The notes under the pieces were generated by a model that had not been told where the DNA came from, did not search any database, and worked only from the letters and a program-made list of their open reading frames with translations. The position numbers and the translations under genes were made by a program. Positions 28,652 through 37,545 of a DNA stretch of 64,000 bases are shown here, in pieces. Source of the DNA: 2-02-FULL-47-50 sp964479045 (GTDB lineage Bacteria > Pseudomonadota > Gammaproteobacteria > Eutrophobiales > Eutrophobiaceae); contig CAYZJI010000007.1 in assembly GCA_964479045.1 (NCBI GenBank), forward strand, positions 1 through 64,000, read 5' to 3'. Position 1 is the first letter of the stretch. Each line of letters opens with the position of its first letter.

Positions 28652-31108
28652 CTAGTCAGGTTTGCCTAATTGAGCGGCAACATCTTCTATCAGATTTGTA
28701 TTTGCCTGTTCTGCCTGGCGCTTGGCAGCAGCAGCGCGTTCCTTGATGCGCTTGATGTGATCGGCATGGGCTACAATCTTGTCACGACCGACTTTTTCTT
28801 CCTTGATATTTTCTTCCTGTTTAAATTCCGCCAGGTCGGCCTGGACCTGTTTGCGCAATTCCTCTTCTTCCTGTTTCTGACGTAACAATTCCTGTTCGTT
28901 GACTTCCTTGACAGCGACTATGGAAACTTCTGCTTCAGCAGCAGTATCGAGATTCTTCTGTGCCTCCTGTAATTTTGCTTCTACGGCCTTGATTTCTTCC
29001 TCGACCTGCTCACGTGTGGCCCGATCTTTCGTGACTTCGTCCTGATTCTGCCTGTCACGCAAGCGGCGCGCTTCCTGTTCAGCTTCTCGACGGGTTGACT
29101 CGGCTTCCAGCTTGGCTTTCTGGATCTCCTTTAATGTGTTCTGGATCTTGGCGGCTTCCTCTTCCAGTTTCCTGCGCATTTGCTGCAGGCGTTCTTTTTC
29201 GGCGTCGCGTTCCTTGTCAAACTGTTTCTTGTATTCCGAAATAATCTTTTTGGCTTCCTGTTCTGCAGCAGCACGGGCTGCATCCGCCATCGCCCTTGCC
29301 TTCTGGGCTTTTTCCATTTCCTCGCTGGTACGGGCCACTTCTTCAGCAAGCTTCCTGCGTTCTGCTTCCAGTTTGGCTTTGGCCTTGGCCTGGATGGCCT
29401 GTTCCATGGCATGCTGCTCGGCACGCTTCTTCTGGGCTTCTTCCTCAAGTGCACGGCGTGATTCTTCAAGTTGCTTTTTGAGTTTGTCCGCCTCGATGTT
29501 TTTCTTCTTCGCTTCCGCGGCTTCGCGCTCAAGTTTCTCGCGCTCTTTACGTATCTGTTCCTCAGCTTCCTGCTTCATGCGTTGCAGCTTTTCCATTTCC
29601 TGCGCATTACGTGCATAAATTTCCTCGATTTTATTCTTTTCATCCGCAAGACGCTTGTCAGCTTCTTCTTTAAACTTGCGGATACGGTCTTCTTCAGCCG
29701 CCCGCATCTGCTGAGTGGCTTTTTCCGCAGCTTCTTTATCGGCCTGAAGCTTCTTTTTCTCGGCCTCCAGTTTCGTCTGCGCCTGTTTGGCCTCGCGTGC
29801 CTTTTCCTGATCCTCTTCCCTGGCTTTCTTGATGGCCTCTTTCAGATCGATATTGGTACGCTCCAGATCAACTTCGATAACGGAAGAGCGAATACTCTCC
29901 TCGAGGGCCTGTTCATCTTCTGTGGCTTTTGCACGGGCTGAAGCTTCGGCCTTAGCTGCAGCTTTTTCCGTAGCTTTCGATGGTGCAGCAGGTGGTGGTA
30001 CTGCTGATTTGGTCTTGACCTTTTCCGGAGGTACTGATGCCAGACCTTCGCGCAGAAAACTGACATGGAAGCCTCTGTCGGTCAGCAGGAACGCTGCTGC
30101 TGAACTGCGTCCGCCTGTATCGCAATAAATCACATATTTTTTATTTTTATCCAGTTTGTCCGTCTGCATGCGCAGCATGTTCAGAGGAATATTCAGGCTG
30201 TCTTCAATATACGATTCTTCATGTTCATTCGGGAAGCGCACGTCCAGCCATTTACCACCGCTTTTGATAATTTCTGTGGCCCCTTCAAACGATACCTCAT
30301 CCAGCGTTGGCTTTTTGATGAGATTGATAAAGCTGTCCTTACTGAGCTGCATCAGCACACCATTGGTCAACATAACGATGGTGGCATTCCGTGTGGCGTT
30401 GGTCAGCAGGGCTTCTTCACCAAAACTGTCTCCGGCATGCAGTTCGGCGAGCTTGATTGGTTTGGCGCCGGATGATGGCGCACGCGACACCTCACATCGG
30501 CCTTCCTGGATGATATAGTAATGTTCCCCGGGGTCACCCTGATTGATGATAACGTCTCCGCGTTTGTATTCTATTGGTTCAAGCAATGCGAAGAGCTGCT
30601 GGATATTCGCTGTTGGCAAACGGCAAAACAATTCGGACTGCAACATGCGCGTCATCCAGTCGCCGGAATCCTCCGATGACACATCGCTGACTTCAACGTG
30701 CGTACTGACAGGACTGATATCATTTGCTTTCTGTTCTTCCGCAACCATTAAACGGTCCAGCACAGAGCGGTTCAATCGCATAATGGTCACTAAGGTCTTG
30801 GCTTTCGCTGTATATTGACGGGGTTGCAACCGGGCCATGGCATACAACGCGCTTTCGCTGCCGCTGCTGATCCGGCTTTGCACGTCTTTCCCGGAAAGAA
30901 GTTCTATTTCACCATCAAGAAGATAAAAGGAAAAATCGTCACGATCCCCTTCAGTAAAAATCACATCTTTCTTTTTGAATTCGTACACCCGGGCAACATT
31001 AAAAACTTCATTCTGTAATTGCGGCGACAGAGAGTTGATCGGCACCAGCAATTTGATGAGTTCAAAATGCTGTTCCTTGTCTTCGTATTCCAGTTCTTTG
31101 GCGGCCAT
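28652..31108 (-). CDS. Tandem cyclic-nucleotide-binding, rhodanese and long coiled-coil protein
   Basis: The 818-residue protein has an unusual domain string. Two CNB-like domains (about 20-125 and 160-262) come first; the second keeps the phosphate-cassette style GDSFGEEALLTNATRNATI. Next comes a rhodanese domain (about 270-350) with Cys329 in YCDTGGRSS. A charged Lys/Glu/Ala/Arg coiled coil then runs from about 380 almost to the end. No membrane segment or DNA-binding domain is visible. The second CNB lacks an obvious arginine in the usual cAMP position, so its ligand is uncertain. A scaffold switched by a nucleotide is inferred. It is convergent with the cysteine-rich gene. Confidence 0.85.
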   Translation of the reverse strand: MAAKELEYEDKEQHFELIKLLVPINSLSPQLQNEVFNVARVYEFKKKDVIFTEGDRDDFSFYLLDGEIELLSGKDVQSRISSGSESALYAMARLQPRQYTAKAKTLVTIMRLNRSVLDRLMVAEEQKANDISPVSTHVEVSDVSSEDSGDWMTRMLQSELFCRLPTANIQQLFALLEPIEYKRGDVIINQGDPGEHYYIIQEGRCEVSRAPSSGAKPIKLAELHAGDSFGEEALLTNATRNATIVMLTNGVLMQLSKDSFINLIKKPTLDEVSFEGATEIIKSGGKWLDVRFPNEHEESYIEDSLNIPLNMLRMQTDKLDKNKKYVIYCDTGGRSSAAAFLLTDRGFHVSFLREGLASVPPEKVKTKSAVPPPAAPSKATEKAAAKAEASARAKATEDEQALEESIRSSVIEVDLERTNIDLKEAIKKAREEDQEKAREAKQAQTKLEAEKKKLQADKEAAEKATQQMRAAEEDRIRKFKEEADKRLADEKNKIEEIYARNAQEMEKLQRMKQEAEEQIRKEREKLEREAAEAKKKNIEADKLKKQLEESRRALEEEAQKKRAEQHAMEQAIQAKAKAKLEAERRKLAEEVARTSEEMEKAQKARAMADAARAAAEQEAKKIISEYKKQFDKERDAEKERLQQMRRKLEEEAAKIQNTLKEIQKAKLEAESTRREAEQEARRLRDRQNQDEVTKDRATREQVEEEIKAVEAKLQEAQKNLDTAAEAEVSIVAVKEVNEQELLRQKQEEEELRKQVQADLAEFKQEENIKEEKVGRDKIVAHADHIKRIKERAAAAKRQAEQANTNLIEDVAAQLGKPD

Positions 31109-31239
31109 ATCATTATCCCTGTCTGCAGTGAGGGTGCTAAACTGCGTTTGTACTGCTAATTGTTGTTATTGTTGAATTATATCGCCTAGATTAATACTAG
31201 CCTACCGGCAATCCTGCCGGTTCAGTTACAGGGCCAACC

Positions 31240-31929
31240 ATGACCATACTTCTGGAATACCTGCCGGAACTGGATCTGAATATCAGTCTGATCGTGCTGT
31301 TTCTGGGCCTGCTCGGCCTGTTGCTGTTTTTATCCGGAATCAGACGTTGCTGGAACCGGCACCTGATCTCCGGCAGCCTGTCCGGATGCCTTGGTATCAC
31401 GCTAATTTGCCTGTCAGCATTGGTATTTGCTGTTGCGCTGAATCTTCAGACTTATTATAGACTTACCTACGAAAAGCCGGTAGTGGCCCTGAGTTTCAGA
31501 CAACTGGCTCCGGCTGAATTCGAGGTAACGCTGACCTACCTTGAAAATCAGCAGCAGGAGAGATACCGGCTGCAGGGTGATGAATGGCAACTGGATGCGC
31601 GTATGTTGCGCTGGCACCCGCCACTGCAAATAATGGGACTCAATTCGCTGTTCCGGCTGGAACGCCTTTCCGGCCGTTATGCCGATATCGAACAGGAGCG
31701 CACTGCACCACGTACTGCTTATGCATTGGGCCAGCAGCAAGGTCTCGACATCTGGAGCATTGCCCGTGAGTATGAACTCTGGTTGCAATGGATGGACGCC
31801 TATTACGGCAGCGCCACCTACCTGCCCATGCAGGATGGCGCGAAATACGAAGTCTCCGTCAATCAATATGGCCTTATGGCCCGACCGATCAACCCGGCGG
31901 CAGAGGAAGCGATTAACATATGGCATTGA
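31240..31929 (+). CDS. Two-helix membrane protein of unknown function
   Basis: The 229-residue protein has two hydrophobic helices (about 15-33 and 46-67), followed by a soluble domain of about 150 residues rich in aromatic residues (YRLTYEKPVVALSFRQL, YELWLQWMDAYYGSATYLP). Similar proteins are annotated as hypothetical or loosely as efflux-related in gammaproteobacteria; I see no transporter motif. It overlaps the haem-protein gene by 10 bases, so the two probably work together. Confidence 0.65.
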   Translation: MTILLEYLPELDLNISLIVLFLGLLGLLLFLSGIRRCWNRHLISGSLSGCLGITLICLSALVFAVALNLQTYYRLTYEKPVVALSFRQLAPAEFEVTLTYLENQQQERYRLQGDEWQLDARMLRWHPPLQIMGLNSLFRLERLSGRYADIEQERTAPRTAYALGQQQGLDIWSIAREYELWLQWMDAYYGSATYLPMQDGAKYEVSVNQYGLMARPINPAAEEAINIWH

Positions 31930-32513
31930 TGCAGAGGAATATAACAACGTGCTGCCTGGGCGCTGTCATCGGGCTGATGTCATATCATCTTGCGGCAAAC
32001 GAGCTTGATGATTTCTCCGAACAGGCCAAGGATCTGATCGCTAATTACTCATCGCAATTACTGGCGGCGTATGAACAGGCTTATGCCTCCGGCAATCTTG
32101 AAGCCGTTGCCGAAATCTGTCGCAACAAGGCGATTGAAATAGCCAATACACTCACCCGCGATAGCTGGAAAATCCATCGCATCACGCATGCGGCATTGAA
32201 CAAAAATAATCGCCCTGATTACACAGAAAACAAAGTGCTCAACGAATTTGAACAGAAACAGGAACAAGGCTGGAAAACCGATCAACTGGCCTGGTACAAA
32301 CTGGATGAAATCGGCAACCAGAGTGAATTCCGTTATGTCAAAGCCTTCCAGTTGGAAGAACGCTGCATGGCATGCCACGGCGCCCATCGCAGTGCGGACA
32401 ACTCCGGGATCAGACTCAGTGCCTATGCCTTGAAACGTATCGAAACAAAAAATTATTTTTCAGAAGAACCAAAACTTGATCAAAATCAAATGCTCGAAGA
32501 GTTTGAAGAATAG
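31920..32513 (+). CDS. DUF3365 (Tll0287-like) haem-binding protein
   Basis: The 197-residue protein has an N-terminal signal-like segment, then the DUF3365 layout: a helical region with ICRNKAIEIAN and WKIHRITHAALNKNNRPDYTENKVLNEFE, ending with a single c-type haem site CMACH near residue 152. It is likely periplasmic and haem-bearing, perhaps a redox sensor or electron carrier. It overlaps the upstream membrane gene, and ald starts 11 bases downstream, suggesting one transcription unit. Confidence 0.82.
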   Translation: MALMQRNITTCCLGAVIGLMSYHLAANELDDFSEQAKDLIANYSSQLLAAYEQAYASGNLEAVAEICRNKAIEIANTLTRDSWKIHRITHAALNKNNRPDYTENKVLNEFEQKQEQGWKTDQLAWYKLDEIGNQSEFRYVKAFQLEERCMACHGAHRSADNSGIRLSAYALKRIETKNYFSEEPKLDQNQMLEEFEE

Positions 32514-32524
32514 AATTCACAACT

Positions 32525-33640
32525 ATGCTCATTGGTGTCCCCAAGGAAATTAAAGACAAGGAAAACCGTGTGGCCCTGACGCCGCATGGTGCAAAAACAT
32601 TAATTGCAGCCGGGCATTCCGTGATCGTGGAAACAAATGCAGGTCTGGGTGCAGGATTCCCGGATGAGAATTACAAAAATTCCGGCGCAAAAATTGTGGA
32701 TGCGGCGACAGCCTGGAATGCGGATATGGTAGTGAAAGTCAAGGAACCACAGGTTAGTGAATATCAATATCTGAAAAATAACATTCTGTTTACTTATCTT
32801 CACCTTGCTGGCGTGGCACCGGAACTCACCGATCACCTGCTCAAGGCCAAAACCACCGCCATCGCCTATGAAACGGTTGAAGATAAAAACGGCCGCTTTC
32901 CGTTACTTGCGCCGATGAGTGCGATTGCCGGCAACATGGCGGCATTGGTGGGTACGTATTATCTGTCCAAGGTGAATGGCGGCAAAGGCATACAGCCCGG
33001 CCGCATACTGGGCAACCGGCATGGCAAGGTGGTTGTGCTGGGCGATGGCGTTGTCGGACAACACGCGGCGCTCACTGCCGATGGCATCGGTGCGAATGTA
33101 TTTCTCTTTGGCAAAACCCCTGCACGTTTCAAGGCGCTGTCTGCAATCACGCCCAATCACATTCAATACGTCGAATCCACGGCAGCAAAGCTCCGCGAAC
33201 ATTTACATGATACGGATCTGTTGGTCGGTGCGGTGCTGGTCCCCGGCAGCAAGGCACCGCATCTGGTCAATGAAGACATGGTCAAATCCATGCAACCGGG
33301 ATCAGTAATTGTGGATGTAAGCATCGATCAGGGTGGTTGTATCGCCACATCGCACCCCACCAAACATTCCGATCCGGTATTTGTGAAACATGGGGTAATT
33401 CATTATTGTGTCAGCAACATGCCCGGCGCTTATCCCCGGACCGCCACACTGGCGCTTACTGAAGCGACCCTGTCTTATATGGTGCGGCTGGCGAATGAAA
33501 AAATTACTGCGCTTGAAAAGGATGCTGCGTTCACCAAGGGTTTGAATACGTATCAGGGATATATTACAAACAGGGCCGTGGCTGAGTCATTAGGTAACGT
33601 AGCACGTCTGAAACAATTTATGGATTTTCAATCTGCGTAA
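32525..33640 (+). CDS. ald: Alanine dehydrogenase
   Basis: Ald interconverts L-alanine and pyruvate plus ammonia with NAD. The 371-residue protein opens MLIGVPKEIKDKENRVALTP, has the catalytic-lysine region MVVKVKEPQ and the catalytic-histidine region FTYLHLA. The nucleotide-binding VVVLGDGVVGQHAALTADGIGA and the ending NTYQGYITNRAVAESLG follow. The usual GGGxxG nucleotide loop reads GDGVVG, a conservative change. Ald helps nitrogen assimilation or alanine catabolism under low oxygen. It is the last gene of a three-gene series with the membrane and haem proteins. Confidence 0.95.
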   Translation: MLIGVPKEIKDKENRVALTPHGAKTLIAAGHSVIVETNAGLGAGFPDENYKNSGAKIVDAATAWNADMVVKVKEPQVSEYQYLKNNILFTYLHLAGVAPELTDHLLKAKTTAIAYETVEDKNGRFPLLAPMSAIAGNMAALVGTYYLSKVNGGKGIQPGRILGNRHGKVVVLGDGVVGQHAALTADGIGANVFLFGKTPARFKALSAITPNHIQYVESTAAKLREHLHDTDLLVGAVLVPGSKAPHLVNEDMVKSMQPGSVIVDVSIDQGGCIATSHPTKHSDPVFVKHGVIHYCVSNMPGAYPRTATLALTEATLSYMVRLANEKITALEKDAAFTKGLNTYQGYITNRAVAESLGNVARLKQFMDFQSA

Positions 33641-33660
33641 TTCAGATCTATTCTGAAATT

Positions 33661-33933
33661 TTACAAATCTTTATACCCGATCACGATAGAGCCATCTGCT
33701 TCAAATGCCTTATTTTGAATCAGGATACGTGCAGCATTTTCTATCTGGGTCCGATTTGCTGTAATCACCAGCATCGGCGCATCCGGAACAGATTCAAACT
33801 TCTTTTGCAAGTCAGCTGCAGAAATTCGGCAGGAAACACGCTTGCCATCTACATCAGCAGCGATCGTGGCAACACGCGTCAACGGGTTCCAGCACTGCTG
33901 TTTGGGGAATGAAATTTTCCCGTCAGTCTGCAT
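33661..33933 (-). CDS. DUF1488-like small protein
   Basis: Started at ATG 33933 (MQTDGKISFP) the protein has 90 residues. ISFPKQQCWNPLTRVATIAADVDGKRVSCRISAADLQKKF resembles DUF1488, a small proteobacterial family of unknown role. An alternative start at 33963 adds ten residues that do not look conserved. It is convergent with ald and divergent from a tiny ORF at 33965. Confidence 0.6.
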   Translation of the reverse strand: MQTDGKISFPKQQCWNPLTRVATIAADVDGKRVSCRISAADLQKKFESVPDAPMLVITANRTQIENAARILIQNKAFEADGSIVIGYKDL

Positions 33934-33964
33934 ATTACGATACCTGCAAGTACCTAGATTCATT

Positions 33965-34069
33965 ATGAAATCCCGTGAAGTCGACTTTGATTACAGTATT
34001 CCGGACGACATGGGAATGATTATGTATCATCCTGAAAATAACTGCTTATTAGTATACACCTTACCATAA
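33965..34069 (+). CDS. Tiny ORF (34 codons), possibly a gene remnant
   Basis: It reads MKSREVDFDYSIPDDMGMIMYHPENNCLLVYTLP and overlaps nothing. I recognise no family and no clear ribosome site is present. The composition is protein-like, with acidic and aromatic residues, so it may be a small gene or the end of a lost one. The remaining ~100 bases up to 34168 hold nothing I can identify. Confidence 0.25.
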   Translation: MKSREVDFDYSIPDDMGMIMYHPENNCLLVYTLP

Positions 34070-34168
34070 ATCGGGTCATAAAGCCTGTTATAAAACTTCA
34101 AATGCATAATTTAAACATTCTTTGCTATGGCGGCTATCACAACTCAGCGTGGACTGCAGACTATATAT

Positions 34169-35209
34169 TTATAAATCAACGACCAGATCAAGAGTGAGCC
34201 GTGCCGCTGATATTTCCTGGCAACCACTGACATTCTCACCACACCAGAGTGGTGAAAAATCACCGGAACCCTGTTGTTCTGCTTTGGCTCGCAATGGTGC
34301 GACTGCAGAAACTGCCAGAGGGAATGGAGGAACAGCGTCATGCATAGCCCCCAGTTCCTGCACCAAACGGTTCACGATCCCGCGGGCCGGGCGACCGGTA
34401 AACAGATTGGTTATCGCAGTATGACGAGTTGCTTCACTCTTCAGTGCGGCCCGATGCACTGCACTGGCTGTGGCTTCCGTACACAACATATAGGCAGTGC
34501 CAATTTGCACGCCGACAGCACCGGCAGCGATTGCCGCCGCAACACCTTGAGCATTGGTAATTCCGCCTGCAGCAATCACCGGCACTTTTACTTTCTTTAA
34601 GATTTCCCGCAATAGCTCAAACGTACCGGTTTGCGTAGCGAGATCATTTGTTAGAAACATCCCGCGATGCCCACCCGCTTCCACCCCTTGGGCAATAATT
34701 GCATCGGCACCCTGTTGCTCCAGCCAGCACGCCTCGGCAACTGTTGTGGCCGTAGACAGTATCCTGGCACCCCACGATCGCACACACGCAATTAATTCAG
34801 AGGACGGCAAACCAAAATGAAAACTCACGACAGCAGGTTTGAACTCACTAAGTACATCCGCCGCTTCGTGACTAAATGGCATACGCCCCGGCACGACAGG
34901 TATTTTTTCCGGGTCAATCTGAAACTCTTGGTAATACGGCGTGAGCAGTTTTCTCCAGGCCGCTTCACGCACCGTATCAGGCGCAGGATGATCATGGCAG
35001 AAAAAATTGACGTTATAGGGTTTGGAGGTATTGGCGGTAATCGTTTGCAACTCCTCATATATAGTGGCAGATGTGAGCATGGCACAGGGCAAAGAACCCA
35101 AACCACCCGCACTACTCACCGCCACCGCCATGGCACTTCCCTGCACGCCCGCCATTGGCGCCTGAATGATCGGCAGATCAATCCCCAGCAAGTCTTTCAG
35201 ATTTCGCAT
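34169..35209 (-). CDS. Nitronate monooxygenase (2-nitropropane dioxygenase family)
   Basis: This FMN-dependent TIM-barrel enzyme oxidises nitronates such as propionate 3-nitronate to carbonyls and nitrite. Motifs in order are PIIQAPMAGVQ, SSAGGLGSLP, NVNFFCH, VVSFHFGLP, IIAQGVEAGGHRGMF with the likely catalytic histidine, VIAAGGITNAQGVAAAIAAGAVGVQIGTAYMLC and FTGRPARGIVN. Starting at ATG 35209 (MRNLKDLLG) gives 346 residues. It stands alone between a small-ORF region and the histidine kinase. Related FMN barrels such as FabK are less likely because of AGGHRG. Confidence 0.9.
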   Translation of the reverse strand: MRNLKDLLGIDLPIIQAPMAGVQGSAMAVAVSSAGGLGSLPCAMLTSATIYEELQTITANTSKPYNVNFFCHDHPAPDTVREAAWRKLLTPYYQEFQIDPEKIPVVPGRMPFSHEAADVLSEFKPAVVSFHFGLPSSELIACVRSWGARILSTATTVAEACWLEQQGADAIIAQGVEAGGHRGMFLTNDLATQTGTFELLREILKKVKVPVIAAGGITNAQGVAAAIAAGAVGVQIGTAYMLCTEATASAVHRAALKSEATRHTAITNLFTGRPARGIVNRLVQELGAMHDAVPPFPLAVSAVAPLRAKAEQQGSGDFSPLWCGENVSGCQEISAARLTLDLVVDL

Positions 35210-35367
35210 CAGAACATGATGCAGCAGATACAAACAATAACCAATAGCTGTTGATATAACTTAAACAGTTTGGTCAGAAATAATTCACTCCGATACTTTT
35301 AGTTTGGCACCTTTAGTTTATTAGAGAGCCGAAAGTTCCGTAAGCTCATCCGGGAGACTTGAATGGA

Positions 35368-35434
35368 CATCCTGAAAATCTTCTTATTATCAAATGACTG
35401 GATCGCTATAGTTGATCTTCCGCCTGATATACAG
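35368..35434. repeat. Copy 1 of a ~65-bp dispersed repeat
   Basis: This stretch matches 52333-52399 at roughly four bases in five, including the shared block TTATTATCAAATGACT and the matching end GATATNCAG. It ends next to the 3-prime end of the histidine kinase gene. The surrounding gap (35210-35454) holds no gene beyond a doubtful ORF starting at 35363. Confidence 0.6.
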
Positions 35435-35454
35435 CTGGCTCCATTGAATGGATT

Positions 35455-37542
35455 TTATACCGGTACAATCACACTGAAACATACTCCCTTCCCATTCTCC
35501 AGATTACTCGCCTTGATATAGCCACCATGAAACTCGGCGATCATACGGGCGATGTATAAGCCCAGACCAAGATGCGGGGTATTTTCTTTTTTGGCGCGCA
35601 CAGAAACCATGGAATTGAACAACTGGCCTTCCATATCTTTCGGCAAGGTTGGACCATGGTTACTGATGTTGAGTTTGATCTGACCGGCTTCCGGGGTGAG
35701 ATCAATTTTGATCGGTTCGCCTTCCGTGCTGAAATCGACCGCATTGGAAATGATCTTGTCCAGCATTTGCAGGAACAAATCCGGTGATATTTTTTTCATT
35801 ATGGTTGCGATGGATGGCAGCAGCTCAAAAACCTGTCCGGGATACGCCAGACGATACCCTTCCACTGCCTGTTGCAATAATTTACCCAGATCCACGTCTT
35901 CCAGTTCCGCCGATTGCAGGGCTTGTTCCAGCCGCGCGGCTTCACTTAATCGTGTCACCAGTGTTTGCAATCGCTGGATGCCTTCCTTCGCACGTTGCAG
36001 ATACGTGTGGTCCTTGCCGGGCATTTGCGCTTCGAGATTTTCGAGTGAGGATTGCACAACCGTCATCGGTGTGCGCAGTTCGTGTGAGAGTTTCCCGGCA
36101 AGGCTTTCCAGATAATGATTGTATTGCTTGAGTCGTTCCAGCATCGCCGCATAGTTACGCGAGAGATCACCGATTTCATCACCAGTTGTGCTGGCCGAAA
36201 GTGTCCCTACCACGCGCCCGTGTTCATCAATCGCCTGCGCTGCTTCATTGCTCAGCCGCCGTAACCGGTAAGACAACCGTGCGGCAAATGCCAGCAGCAG
36301 GAGGGTGATCACACAAAAGACCAGCAGAATTTTATTCACCAAATTGATCAGGGCATTCCGTTGCAGCATCTGGATGTTATTCGTCGTTTCTTCCGCCACG
36401 ACCACACCGCGCACCGCATCCGAAACCCATACCGGTGTTGCAGCTGAAACGATTACGGCCTTGTTATCAGGCGTGGAACGCCAGCGTGATTCGGTATTAC
36501 CGGCGAGTGCGGCCTGTATTTCGTGTCCTTGCAGGCGTGATGCGCCGGCCAAGTCATCCTGAAAACGCTCGGACACCGGTGGCAAAACGAGCTTGTAAAA
36601 AATATTCAGTGGATGATCACTCTCGTTGCGGCGCAGGCTGCCATGTGTGGCGAGTACCTGACCCTGACCATCCAGTACCCATATGCGGCGACCGGGTGTG
36701 CCGTCCAGCCGTTTAATAATCTGTTCGATCTTGCTGGAAGGTTTCAGCAAACGGCCGGGACGGTTTTCCGTTTCCGGCCCGGCCGTACCAAGTTTGCTTG
36801 TGTCACTGCCTGGCACATCCACATCCACCACCACAAATCCCATACGTTCGCGTGCCATCTGCAAGGGCATGGAAAATTCCAGATTATAGCCACCGCTGAC
36901 CGGCTGCCATTCGGCGGCGACATTGGTAATATGCCGTATATATTCCTGTGGCTCATCCCATTCATCCGGAATCATTTCGATCTGGAACGGATTAAACCGC
37001 CCGGGCCCTGAAGGCGAAAAATAATAACGGTTGCGCACCGTGTATTCATCACCAATCACCAGCTGTACATAATCACTGTCCAGAGTGCTTTCATTGCTGG
37101 GCTGATGATAGAGAATCTGTTCGTCCTGTATTTGCAGCAGTCCATAGAGATAATTTTCGCGCTGACCGAGCACAAGTTTGTATGAAAGAGTACTCCCTGT
37201 GGCCGGATTCTCAACATGATAAACATCCAGCCAGTCGAGGTAATTGATCCAGTCATCGTTATAACCATCAATCTGCATGGGTGCATCGAGTGTATGTATG
37301 AATAACGTATGTTGTGGCGCGCCTTCCAGCCAGGGAAAAAGTTCATAACGCTCATGCATCGGTCCGGCAATCCCGCGCGCTGCATCTATCAGGGAAGTTT
37401 CCAGATTCACGCGTAACTGGCGTTCGAGTTCGCGCAGGTATTCATAACCGACCCAGGGCACCGCGAGGATCGTGAGTGACAACAACAGCAGCTTGGTGCG
37501 TATGGTAAAACGGAACCCCGGCGTAGCTGTTGGTGTGGTCAT
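35455..37542 (-). CDS. Sensor histidine kinase resembling the proteobacterial dedicated sortase system kinase
   Basis: The 695-residue membrane kinase has a first helix at about residues 15-31 and a large sensor region (FPWLEGAPQHTLFIHTLDAPMQIDGYNDDW), with a second helix near 400. A HAMP region, the H-box KLSHELRTP (His487), the N-box DKIISNAV and the G-box GLGLYIARMIAEFHGG follow. The long periplasmic part and pairing with the regulator upstream resemble, from memory, the kinase of proteobacterial dedicated sortase systems. No sortase or LPXTG-like target lies within the window. It starts 3 bases after the regulator stop codon. Confidence 0.85.
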   Translation of the reverse strand: MTTPTATPGFRFTIRTKLLLLSLTILAVPWVGYEYLRELERQLRVNLETSLIDAARGIAGPMHERYELFPWLEGAPQHTLFIHTLDAPMQIDGYNDDWINYLDWLDVYHVENPATGSTLSYKLVLGQRENYLYGLLQIQDEQILYHQPSNESTLDSDYVQLVIGDEYTVRNRYYFSPSGPGRFNPFQIEMIPDEWDEPQEYIRHITNVAAEWQPVSGGYNLEFSMPLQMARERMGFVVVDVDVPGSDTSKLGTAGPETENRPGRLLKPSSKIEQIIKRLDGTPGRRIWVLDGQGQVLATHGSLRRNESDHPLNIFYKLVLPPVSERFQDDLAGASRLQGHEIQAALAGNTESRWRSTPDNKAVIVSAATPVWVSDAVRGVVVAEETTNNIQMLQRNALINLVNKILLVFCVITLLLLAFAARLSYRLRRLSNEAAQAIDEHGRVVGTLSASTTGDEIGDLSRNYAAMLERLKQYNHYLESLAGKLSHELRTPMTVVQSSLENLEAQMPGKDHTYLQRAKEGIQRLQTLVTRLSEAARLEQALQSAELEDVDLGKLLQQAVEGYRLAYPGQVFELLPSIATIMKKISPDLFLQMLDKIISNAVDFSTEGEPIKIDLTPEAGQIKLNISNHGPTLPKDMEGQLFNSMVSVRAKKENTPHLGLGLYIARMIAEFHGGYIKASNLENGKGVCFSVIVPV

Positions 37543-37545
37543 GAT

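Noticed and set aside
29112..29618. Serine/alanine/phenylalanine-rich plus-strand frame of 168 codons
   Set aside because: It is the complement of the coiled-coil coding region of the CNB-rhodanese protein; the low-complexity composition explains it.
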